NCBI GenBank assembly: GCA_965249815.1
Contig: CBDFMV010000002.1
Span: forward strand, 784,600-848,599
Reading direction: 5' to 3'
DNA: 64,000 nucleotides
Source: JAJAZB01 sp965249815
GTDB lineage: Bacteria; Bacteroidota; Bacteroidia; Cytophagales; Spirosomataceae
This document shows, one piece after another, positions 58,047 to 64,000 of this stretch. A program made the translations under genes and the position numbers. A model generated the notes under the pieces. The model made no database searches. It worked only from the letters and a program-made list of their open reading frames with translations, and was not told the DNA's origin. Numbering within the stretch: position 1 is the first letter of the stretch; each line of letters starts with the position of its first letter.

Positions 58047-58185
58047 CGGAACCGGAAGGGGGTAGGTGGCGTTACGAAAAAGCGCGTGACGTGGCCCAAA
58101 GTAAGGGAAAAAACGCCAGATTTGCCCCGCAGACCGGTTTTGCGAAACCTTCCGGCGGCGGCTTGCAAAACCAGTCGGCGCGCCG

Positions 58186-58193
58186 TAAATTTG
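58186..58193 (+). promoter_or_regulatory. Possible Bacteroidota -7 promoter box
   Basis: TAAATTTG fits the TAnnTTTG -7 consensus. A CTTG lies about 22 nt upstream where the TTTG -33 element is expected. The clpS start codon is 33 nt downstream. Pattern match only. Confidence 0.4.
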
Positions 58194-58226
58194 TTTACAT
58201 CCCCATTCACCAACACGCTGAAGCCC

Positions 58227-58526
58227 ATGCCCCTGAGCGCCCTGCCAACTCCCAAACGCTGGCACGAAGAAGACGTCGACGTACTCGACCAGCCCGTCGA
58301 TGTGGAGGAACACGATCTGGTGGTGTTCAACGACGAGGTCAACACCTTCGACCACGTCATCGACGCCCTCATCGACATCTGCGAACACACGCCCGAGCAA
58401 GCCGAGCAGTGTACGATCATCATTCATTTCAAGGGCAAATGCTCGGTCAAAAAAGGGGCGTTCGACACCCTGGCCCCCATGCGCAATGCCATCTGTGGCC
58501 GCGGCATCAGCGCTGAAGTTCTCTAA
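58227..58526 (+). CDS. clpS: ClpS, ATP-dependent Clp protease adaptor
   Basis: This 99-residue protein starts MPLSALPTPKRWHEEDVDVL. The ClpS core is clear: H-D-L-V-V-F-N-D-E-V-N-T-F-D-H-V-I-D (the N-D-x-x-N-T motif binding N-degron residues), E-Q-A-E-Q-C-T-I-I-I-H and the G-K-C-S-V-K-K-G loop. It hands N-end-rule substrates to ClpA/ClpC. recR follows after a heptamer repeat. Confidence 0.9.
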   Translation: MPLSALPTPKRWHEEDVDVLDQPVDVEEHDLVVFNDEVNTFDHVIDALIDICEHTPEQAEQCTIIIHFKGKCSVKKGAFDTLAPMRNAICGRGISAEVL

Positions 58527-58529
58527 CCA

Positions 58530-58614
58530 AATTGAAAATTGATAATGGAAAATGGATAATGCCGGGCGGAACCTGTGAATTTGATTATCCATTATCCACT
58601 ATCCATTATCCATT
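58530..58614. repeat. Heptamer-based inverted repeat (word aatggat)
   Basis: Left side in exact 7-bp register from 58530: aattgaa, aattgat, aatggaa, aatggat, aat. Right side from 58584: attatcc, attatcc, actatcc, attatcc, att. A 23-nt loop separates them. It starts 4 nt after the clpS stop and ends 2 nt before the recR start, so it is the whole spacer. Confidence 0.9.
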
Positions 58615-58616
58615 GA

Positions 58617-59225
58617 ATGAACTATCCTTCCAAGCTAATCGAAGAGGCCGTCGAGGAAATTGCCAAGTTGCCGGGCATCGGGAAGAAAACCGCCCTGCGG
58701 CTGGCCCTGCACCTGCTCAAACGCGACGGCGAACAAACGGCTTCGCTGGCCGAGGCGCTCGTGAAAATGCGACTCAACACCCAGTACTGCCGCCAGTGCC
58801 ACAACATTTCGGACCACGACCTCTGTGCCATCTGCACCAACCCGCGCCGCGACCCGTCGGTGGTGTGCGTGGTGGAAGACACCCGCGACGTGCTGGCCAT
58901 TGAAAACACCTCCCAGTTCAAGGGCCTTTACCACGTGCTGGGCGGCATCATCAGCCCGCTCGAAGGCATCGGGCCGGGCGATTTGAACATCGACTCGCTG
59001 CTCAGCCGCCTCTCGGAAGAAGGCCACGAAATCCGCGAACTGATTCTGGCCCTCAGCCCCACGATGGAGGGCGACACGACGGCGTTTTATCTCACGAAAC
59101 GCCTCCGGCAATTCCCGGTGAAACTGACCACCATTGCCCGGGGTGTGCCCATCGGCGGCGACCTTGAATACGCCGACGAAATCACGCTCGGCCGCAGCAT
59201 CGTCAGCCGGATTGCGTACGAGTGA
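58617..59225 (+). CDS. recR: Recombination mediator RecR
   Basis: This 202-residue protein has a helix-hairpin-helix (LPGIGKKTALRLALHLL), a C4 zinc finger (C58, C61, C70, C73) and a Toprim domain (VCVVEDTRDVLAIENTSQFKG begins it). With RecF/RecO it loads RecA at gaps. Length is standard. Confidence 0.96.
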   Translation: MNYPSKLIEEAVEEIAKLPGIGKKTALRLALHLLKRDGEQTASLAEALVKMRLNTQYCRQCHNISDHDLCAICTNPRRDPSVVCVVEDTRDVLAIENTSQFKGLYHVLGGIISPLEGIGPGDLNIDSLLSRLSEEGHEIRELILALSPTMEGDTTAFYLTKRLRQFPVKLTTIARGVPIGGDLEYADEITLGRSIVSRIAYE

Positions 59226-59275
59226 GTTCAGAGTTTTGTGTTCAAACGCTAAACCCTGAACGCTAAACTCTAAAC
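59226..59275. repeat. Heptamer-based inverted repeat (word gtttaga)
   Basis: Starts on the base after the recR stop: gttcaga, gttttgt, gttcaaa, then cgctaaa, ccctgaa, cgctaaa, ctctaaa, all in 7-bp register. The second half is the degenerate reverse complement of the first. It precedes the promoter-like box at 59283. Confidence 0.8.
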
Positions 59276-59282
59276 TTTTCCC

Positions 59283-59290
59283 TACGTTTG
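59283..59290 (+). promoter_or_regulatory. Possible Bacteroidota -7 promoter box
   Basis: TACGTTTG fits the TAnnTTTG -7 consensus exactly and lies 39 nt upstream of the superoxide dismutase start codon. A -33 TTTG is not obvious because that position is occupied by the heptamer repeat. Confidence 0.4.
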
Positions 59291-59329
59291 CGCCGCAACG
59301 AATTTGTTTTCTTCCAACCTTTTTTCAGC

Positions 59330-59995
59330 ATGAAACGCACGCTCTTTTTTGCCGCCGCGCTTGGCTTGTCGGCGCTGACTGCCTCGGCCCAGTTTACGCT
59401 GGCCCCGCTGCCCTACGACGCCGGTGCCCTCGAACCCGCCATCGACAAGCAAACGATGGAAATCCACCACGATCGCCACCACAAAGCCTACGTCGACAAC
59501 CTCAACAAAGCCCTCGACGGCAAGCCCGAGGCCAAAATGACCATTTACCAGCTCATCAAGAAAATCGACAGCGGTACGCCACCCGCCGTGCGCAACAACG
59601 CCGGGGGCCACTGGAACCACACGTTTTTCTGGAACGTGATGTCGCCGATGAAAAGCGCGCCCTCGGGCGAACTGCTAACGGCGATGAATGCCACGTTTGG
59701 TTCGGTGGACAAGTTCAAGGAAGAATTCGCCAAAGCTGCCACCGGTCGCTTCGGGTCGGGCTGGGCCTGGCTCATCGTGAAAGACAAAAAACTGGCCGTG
59801 ACCTCGACGCCCAACCAGGACAATCCGCTCATGGCCGTGGCCGAAACTCAGGGTACGCCCGTGCTGGGCCTCGACGTGTGGGAGCACGCCTACTATTTGA
59901 AGTACCAGAACAAACGCCCCGACTACATCAAAAACTGGTGGGACGTGGTCAACTGGGAAGCCGTGGCCAAGAACTACGCCGAGGCGATGAAATAA
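59330..59995 (+). CDS. Exported Fe/Mn superoxide dismutase
   Basis: This is a 221-residue protein with a signal peptide (MKRTLFFAAALGLSALTASAQ); ATG 59330 is chosen for that reason. The metal ligands are visible in the standard order: H46 (MEIHHDRHH), H97 (GGHWNHTFFW), D182 and H186 (LDVWEHAYY). The Y-Q-N-K-R-P-D-Y-I end motif is present. It converts superoxide to peroxide and oxygen, here probably in the periplasm; most family members are cytoplasmic. Confidence 0.93.
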   Translation: MKRTLFFAAALGLSALTASAQFTLAPLPYDAGALEPAIDKQTMEIHHDRHHKAYVDNLNKALDGKPEAKMTIYQLIKKIDSGTPPAVRNNAGGHWNHTFFWNVMSPMKSAPSGELLTAMNATFGSVDKFKEEFAKAATGRFGSGWAWLIVKDKKLAVTSTPNQDNPLMAVAETQGTPVLGLDVWEHAYYLKYQNKRPDYIKNWWDVVNWEAVAKNYAEAMK

Positions 59996-60014
59996 CAGCG
60001 GGACGTATTGGTTG

Positions 60015-60055
60015 AAAAAGTGGGCAAGACCAACGCGGTTTTGCCCACTTTTTTT
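60015..60055 (+). terminator. Intrinsic terminator after SOD gene
   Basis: A perfect 13-bp stem (60015-60027 with 60041-60053, aaaaagtgggcaa) with a 13-nt loop is followed by T-run. It lies 20 nt past the stop codon. Confidence 0.85.
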
Positions 60056-60165
60056 GTGTCCTCCGTTGCTGGGCGCGGCTGTCCCGTTGCGGGGCCGGTC
60101 ATCACGGGAGGGTTGTGAAAACGCGCACGCGGAGCGTGTTTTGGCCAACCAATTTCGTTGAAACC

Positions 60166-60384
60166 ATGAACCTCATTTCCATCCTCATCGGCCTCGTCGC
60201 CTTGATCCTGGCGATGGTTGGGCTGATTCCGTTCGTGGGCATCGTCAACTGGATCGCCATTCCGATTGCCGTCGTCGGGTTGCTGGTCGGAAACTTTGCG
60301 GTCACGAAATCAGGACGGAATTTCAACCTCATCGTGCTCGGCATCGCCGTGGTGCGCCTGATGCTGGGCGGTGGAATTCTCTGA
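60166..60384 (+). CDS. Small two-helix membrane protein
   Basis: This is a 72-residue protein starting MNLISILIGLVALILAMVGL; nearly all of it is hydrophobic, with two or three helices (residues 4-24, 27-45, 55-70) and a short polar turn (VTKSGRNFN). Small glycine-rich membrane proteins of this kind are common; no function assigned. A terminator follows. Confidence 0.7.
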   Translation: MNLISILIGLVALILAMVGLIPFVGIVNWIAIPIAVVGLLVGNFAVTKSGRNFNLIVLGIAVVRLMLGGGIL

Positions 60385-60400
60385 CCGTCAGGCGGTTTAC

Positions 60401-60430
60401 AAAGCCGGGTTTTGCGACCCGGCTTTTTTG
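60401..60430 (+). terminator. Intrinsic terminator
   Basis: A perfect 10-bp stem (60401-60410 with 60417-60426, aaagccgggt) with a 6-nt loop and TTTTTT lies 17 nt past the small membrane-protein stop. Confidence 0.85.
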
Positions 60431-60488
60431 CGTTCAAACCGTTATTTTTGGGCAAGAAACCGGTTTCCATCAACACCCCGAACCAGCC

Positions 60489-61490
60489 ATGACGCCCGAA
60501 ACGCTCCCCGCCGAACCCCAACTCCTTGACGAAATCCCCTCGCTCGATTTGGCCGACTTCAAGTCCGGCGACCCCGTCCGGAAGGCGAAATTCGTGCGGG
60601 AGTTGGGCGCGGCTTTCAACAACATCGGCTTCGTGGCCATCAAAAACCACGGCCTCACCGCCGAGATTCAGCGCAACCTGTACGAATCCATCCAGAAATT
60701 TTTCTTCTCGCCCGAGGAACTGAAGCGAAAATACGACCTGCCCGACGTGGCCGGGCAGCGGGGCTACATCGGCAAGGGCCGCGAAACGGCGAAGGGCAAC
60801 AAAGTGGCCGATTTGAAGGAATTCTACCACGTCGGTCAGCCGCACCCGGCTGAGGACGACGGCGACCCGGTTTGGGCTGAATACCCGCGCAACGTCTTCC
60901 CGATGGAGATTCCTGAGTTTGAAGAATACACGCTCCAGACCTTCCGAACCTTCGAAAACGCGGGCAAAACCCTATTGCGGGCCATCGCGCTGTACCTCGA
61001 ATTGCCGGAGGATTATTTTGAGGACAAAGTCCGGTACGGCAACAGCATCCTGCGCGCCCTGCACTATTTCCCACTCGACCCCGCCACCACGCCCAACGGG
61101 GCCGTCCGTGCCGCCGCCCACGGCGACATCAACCTGATAACGCTGCTGATGGGGGCCAGCGCCGAGGGCCTCGAAGTGCTCCGCCGCGACGGCCGGTGGA
61201 TTGGCATCACGGCCCTGCCCGACCAGATCATCGTCAACGTGGGCGACATGCTCGACCGGCTCACCAACCATAAACTCAAGTCGACGATCCACCAGGTGGT
61301 CAACCCGCCGCGCGAGAAACTGAGCACCTCGCGGTTTTCGGTGCCGTTTTTTATGCACCCGCGCTCCGAAATGGACCTGACCTGCCTCGACTCCTGCGTG
61401 GACGCCGAACACCCCAAACTTTACACTGACATGACCGCCGGGGAGTTTCTCGAAGAGCGGCTGGTGGAGCTGGGGTTGAAGAAAAAATAA
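60489..61490 (+). CDS. 2-oxoglutarate/iron-dependent oxygenase (isopenicillin N synthase family)
   Basis: This is a 333-residue non-heme iron dioxygenase. A DIOX_N domain (residues 15-130, with F-N-N-I-G-F-V-A-I-K-N-H-G) precedes the double-stranded beta-helix core. That core carries iron ligands H211, D213 and H268, and the 2-oxoglutarate contact R282-x-S284 (SRFSVPFF). It hydroxylates or desaturates an unknown substrate. A TATTTTTG box 39 nt upstream could be its -7 element. Confidence 0.9.
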   Translation: MTPETLPAEPQLLDEIPSLDLADFKSGDPVRKAKFVRELGAAFNNIGFVAIKNHGLTAEIQRNLYESIQKFFFSPEELKRKYDLPDVAGQRGYIGKGRETAKGNKVADLKEFYHVGQPHPAEDDGDPVWAEYPRNVFPMEIPEFEEYTLQTFRTFENAGKTLLRAIALYLELPEDYFEDKVRYGNSILRALHYFPLDPATTPNGAVRAAAHGDINLITLLMGASAEGLEVLRRDGRWIGITALPDQIIVNVGDMLDRLTNHKLKSTIHQVVNPPREKLSTSRFSVPFFMHPRSEMDLTCLDSCVDAEHPKLYTDMTAGEFLEERLVELGLKKK

Positions 61491-61669
61491 CACCCGGGAA
61501 CGTGGATTTGACGGACTTAACGCGTTTGGGCGGGTTACTAAATCCCTGTCCACCCGGTTAATCCATTGAACCCCTGTTTCCATTTCACCCGATTTGCGTA
61601 CTTTGCCCATCCCTCACCGCCGGATGGGCTTTTTCATTCCCTGACCCAACTTTTCCGAAATCTTCGCTT

Positions 61670-62908
61670 ATGGTCGCCACGGACTGGACGCGCGTCTTCC
61701 GGCCCCCCAAACGCATGCTGGGTCCCCAGCCCGTCCGGCGCATCCGGTATTTTATTTTCCTGAAAGACGTTGCCGTGCTGGCCGTCACCTCGTTCGGCGG
61801 ACCGCAGGTGCACCTGGCGTTGTTTCTGAAGCGGCTGGTGAAAAAACGGGCGTACCTCACCGAAGAAGAACTCCTCGAACTCACCGCGCTCTGCCAGATT
61901 CTGCCCGGCCCCACCTCCACGCAGACCATCACGGCGCTGGGGTTTAAAATCGGTGGACCCAACCTCGCCTACCTCACGCTGCTCGTTTGGATGACCCCCG
62001 CCGTGGCCCTGATGACCGCCGCCGCCCTGGGCGTCGATTACCTGCAGGACCGCCAGCTTTCGCTCCAGTTCACCCGCTTCATTCAGCCGATGGCCGTGGG
62101 GTTCGTCGCTCACGCGGGCTACCAGATTGGCCGGAAAGTCATTCGCAATCCGCTGGGTGTCGTGCTGGTGCTGGCCTCGGCGCTGGCGGCGTACCTGTTC
62201 CGGACTCCCTGGGTTTGTCCGGCGGTGCTGCTGGTGGCGGGCAGCATCACGGCGCGGAAATACCGGGCGTTGAAGCAGGAAGAAAAAGCCCCGATGCGCG
62301 TGGAATGGGCCAATTTCGCGCTGTTCGTGGGCGTCCTGCTCGGTTCGGCGGCGCTCGGCGTGCTCACGCGCAACCTCCCGGTGCGCCTTTTCGAGAATTT
62401 TTACCGCAACGGCAGCCTTGTTTTCGGCGGCGGGCAAGTGCTGGCTCCGATGCTGTACACCGAGTTTGTGGAGTTCAAACACTACCTCTCGCGGGCCGAA
62501 TTTTTGTCGGGGCTGGCGCTGTCGCAGGTGGTGCCGGGGCCGGTGTTTTCGATTGCCTCGTACATCGGCGTGCTGTCGATGCGGCAGTATGGATTGGGCC
62601 AAAAACTGCTCGGCAGCGCCGTGGCGGCGGCGGGGATTTTCCTGCCGGGTACGTTTCTGATCTACTTCGTGTACCGGTTTTGGGAACAACTCAAGCGCTA
62701 CCGCCCCGTGCGGGCGTCGCTCGAGGGCATCAACGCGGCCAGCACCGGCCTCACCGTGGCCGCCGCCGTGTTGCTTTTTGAACCCATCGCCCTCGATTGG
62801 ATGGCCGTCCTGATTGTGCTCGCTACGGTTGCCCTGTTGCAATTCACCCGCGTGCCGCACTACCTGATTATTCTGGTCGGACTGGTGTTGGGATTTGTCG
62901 TGAAATGA
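61670..62908 (+). CDS. chrA: Chromate transporter, long-chain ChrA
   Basis: This 412-residue membrane protein is of the CHR family with two homologous domains. The first has S-F-G-G-P-Q-V-H and L-C-Q-I-L-P-G-P-T-S-T-Q (residues about 40-90). The second has F-G-G-G-Q-V-L-A-P-M-L and L-S-Q-V-V-P-G-P-V-F-S (about 245-295). The order and length match bidomain ChrA exporters; chromate is the usual substrate, but sulfate-like anions are possible. No chrB regulator is nearby. Confidence 0.92.
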   Translation: MVATDWTRVFRPPKRMLGPQPVRRIRYFIFLKDVAVLAVTSFGGPQVHLALFLKRLVKKRAYLTEEELLELTALCQILPGPTSTQTITALGFKIGGPNLAYLTLLVWMTPAVALMTAAALGVDYLQDRQLSLQFTRFIQPMAVGFVAHAGYQIGRKVIRNPLGVVLVLASALAAYLFRTPWVCPAVLLVAGSITARKYRALKQEEKAPMRVEWANFALFVGVLLGSAALGVLTRNLPVRLFENFYRNGSLVFGGGQVLAPMLYTEFVEFKHYLSRAEFLSGLALSQVVPGPVFSIASYIGVLSMRQYGLGQKLLGSAVAAAGIFLPGTFLIYFVYRFWEQLKRYRPVRASLEGINAASTGLTVAAAVLLFEPIALDWMAVLIVLATVALLQFTRVPHYLIILVGLVLGFVVK

Positions 62909-62956
62909 ATTCCGGCGTACGTTTGACCTCCAGTTTTGTAAACCGCAACGCAAGCA

Positions 62957-63346
62957 ATGATTCGGAAAAACATCTCGTCCGGCGCTCCGTGGGAGGCTAA
63001 AATCGGGTACTCGCGGGCCGTGCGCGTGGGCAATGTCGTTGAAGTGTCGGGCACGGTAGCCGCCGACGAGCAGGGCCGCGTGGTCGGCCCCGGCGACGTG
63101 TACGCCCAGACCAAATTCATTTTTCAAAAAATCGGGAAAGCCCTCACCGAAGCCGGGGCCAGCCTCACGGACGTCGTTCGGACGCGGATGTTCGTGACCG
63201 ACATCCGGCAGTGGCAGGAGGTAGGCCGGGCGCACGGCGAAGTATTCGCCGCCATCTGTCCGGTTACGTCGATGCTGGAAATCAGGCGGTTGATTGGCGA
63301 CGAATTTTTGGTGGAAATCGAGGTGACGGCGGTGGTGAGCGAGTAG
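62957..63346 (+). CDS. ridA: RidA-family enamine/imine deaminase
   Basis: This 129-residue trimeric small protein starts MIRKNISSGAPWEAKIGYSR. It has the R-V-G-N-V-V-E-V-S-G-T-V-A strand, the V-V-R-T-R-M-F-V-T-D-I block and the substrate-site C-terminus (A-I-C-P-V-T-S-M-L-E-I; L-V-E-I-E-V-T-A-V). It hydrolyses reactive enamines from pyridoxal enzymes. Subfamily differs slightly from RidA itself (R-T-R and M-L-E in place of K-T-T and R-x-x-V-E). Confidence 0.88.
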   Translation: MIRKNISSGAPWEAKIGYSRAVRVGNVVEVSGTVAADEQGRVVGPGDVYAQTKFIFQKIGKALTEAGASLTDVVRTRMFVTDIRQWQEVGRAHGEVFAAICPVTSMLEIRRLIGDEFLVEIEVTAVVSE

Positions 63347-63403
63347 TTTAGGGTTTAGCGTTTAGGGTTCAGGGTTGTAAACGCTGAACCCTGAACCCTC
63401 AAC
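63347..63403. repeat. Heptamer-based inverted repeat (word ggtttag)
   Basis: In exact 7-bp register from the ridA stop codon: agtttag 63345, ggtttag 63352, cgtttag 63359, ggttcag 63366, ggttgta 63373. Then the complementary series follows: aacgctg 63380, aaccctg 63387, aaccctc 63394. It lies between convergent genes and abuts both stop codons (63346 and 63403). Confidence 0.88.
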
Positions 63404-64000
63404 TATTTCACAACCCGGCCTTGCCCCCGGCTGTCGAACACCGCCACCCGGCGCGCCCCGGCGGGTACGTCGAGTACCCGCGAAGACTGGCTGAGGTAAC
63501 CCGAACCGTGGTAAAATTCCACCCGCTCGCGTCGCCCGTCGGCGTGGGTGACGAGTGCGTAGGCGTCGGTCGGTTGGAGCCTGGCCGTTTGCTGCGCCGG
63601 GTGGATTGGTTGAAAAAGCTGCACCGGGCCGTTGTTGTTGGTCACGACGAACAGCGGGCCTTTCGCGGTCTGCACCCGCGCCAGCGCTTTCGCGTCGAAT
63701 TGGGCGTTTAGCCCCGCCCGTTGAAAGGGCACGGGCGTAAAATTTCCCTTGCCGTTGCCGAGCAACAGCGTTCCGCGCCCGGCGTCGCACCAGCCGGAGT
63801 AGGTTTCGGCGGCGTACGAATTGCCCACCAGCAGCGCGTCGGGGTTGCCGTCGCCGTTGAAATCGCCGGTCTGAATGCCGAACACGGGCGAAACCTGCGC
63901 CGCCAGCGGCAGGGGCCGGACGGCAAATTTCCCGTCGCCGAGGTTTTCCACCAAACAACTCCGCATTTCATTGGCCGTGAGTACGTTGGCTTCGCTGGCT
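63403..64000 (-). CDS. FG-GAP/VCBS-repeat protein, 5' end outside window
   Basis: The frame is open through the right edge of the window, so this is the C-terminal 198 residues of a larger protein. FG-GAP repeats are clear: F-G-I-Q-T-G-D-F-N-G-D-G-N-P-D-A-L-L-V-G-N and the preceding C-L-V-E-N-L-G-D-G-K-F. The C-terminus (ADGRRERVEFYHGSGYLSQS, then SRVLDVPAGA) is the ASPIC/UnbV type. Such CRTAC1-like proteins are large secreted beta-propellers of Bacteroidota. An internal ATG at 63966 is not the true start. Confidence 0.85.
   Translation of the reverse strand, partial: ASEANVLTANEMRSCLVENLGDGKFAVRPLPLAAQVSPVFGIQTGDFNGDGNPDALLVGNSYAAETYSGWCDAGRGTLLLGNGKGNFTPVPFQRAGLNAQFDAKALARVQTAKGPLFVVTNNNGPVQLFQPIHPAQQTARLQPTDAYALVTHADGRRERVEFYHGSGYLSQSSRVLDVPAGARRVAVFDSRGQGRVVK

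Noticed and set aside
17312..63403. Insertion-sequence ends as an explanation of the palindromes
   Set aside because: No transposase fragment, target-site duplication or shared terminal sequence accompanies them, and the arms differ at every locus.
1..64000. tRNA, rRNA or known riboswitch
   Set aside because: I looked for cloverleaf signatures, rRNA-like blocks and common aptamer consensus on both strands and recognised none. A covariance-model search would be needed to exclude divergent ones.

Overview
The window is a gene-dense, GC-rich (roughly 60 % by eye) chromosomal segment of a bacterium from the phylum Bacteroidota, most likely order Cytophagales (Spirosomataceae-like). I infer this from the PVC-type CxxCH heme dehydrogenase, the FecA-type TonB receptor, DUF4286, the exported Fe/Mn superoxide dismutase, promoter-like TAnnTTTG boxes and the general lack of Shine-Dalgarno sequences. 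The exact genus cannot be read from the sequence. I see no rRNA, tRNA, CRISPR array, phage or intact insertion sequence.

Layout. 1-8.9 kb: a Tat-exported sugar-phosphate-isomerase-like protein followed by a CxxCH heme dehydrogenase, a VapBC module sitting on the 3' remnant of a second CxxCH gene, a subclass-B1-like metallo-beta-lactamase, a PA2169-family protein and a hexuronate-type MFS transporter. 9-14.5 kb: DNA polymerase IV, a GyrI/AHSA1 fusion with its WYL regulator, and an acetylxylan esterase. 14.5-24 kb: a Gfo/Idh/MocA oxidoreductase, an ATP-grasp enzyme, an ECF sigma factor overlapping a membrane-anchored partner, an Ig-repeat lipoprotein, leucyl aminopeptidase and an esterase. 24-42 kb: mostly housekeeping genes (GlcD/GlcF fusion, CNNM/CBS protein, MMPL exporter with MeaB, IspD, QueA, FtsX-like permease, malate dehydrogenase, TatA, GatA, LysM lytic transglycosylase) plus a DUF433 antitoxin whose toxin gene is reduced to a fragment. 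42-51.5 kb: a collagen-like lipoprotein, DUF3179 protein, TonB receptor, vanadium-haloperoxidase-like PAP2 protein and an outer-membrane barrel in one direction, then a GH13 amylase. 51.6-64 kb: a flavin monooxygenase, a small stress cluster (Hsp20), a 21-bp minisatellite, a repeat-rich region with a HigBA locus, a sodium/solute symporter, ClpS, RecR, secreted SOD, a 2-oxoglutarate oxygenase, ChrA, RidA and a partial FG-GAP protein.

The most unusual feature is not a gene. At least thirteen long intergenic inverted repeats occur in the 64 kb, and most begin within about 15 nt of a stop codon. Nine of them are built from a 7-bp unit repeated head to tail in one arm and in reverse complement in the other, with a different 7-bp word at every locus. 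At two loci the repeat runs into the next gene and supplies the first codons of ispD and (as annotated) gatA. A second element is a row of eight 13-21-nt hairpins, all with 3-nt loops, which runs into and ends a HigA antitoxin that lacks its DNA-binding domain. The third is a 13-unit 21-bp tandem repeat that is open in several frames.

Functional reading: the carbohydrate enzymes (TIM-barrel isomerase, CxxCH dehydrogenase, Gfo/Idh/MocA oxidoreductase, esterases, MFS carrier, GH13) suggest a polysaccharide- and sugar-acid-degrading lifestyle, with several proteins exported by Tat. TatA is itself encoded here. Three toxin-antitoxin loci are present: one intact (VapBC), one with a truncated toxin (DUF433/DUF5615) and one with a truncated antitoxin (HigBA).
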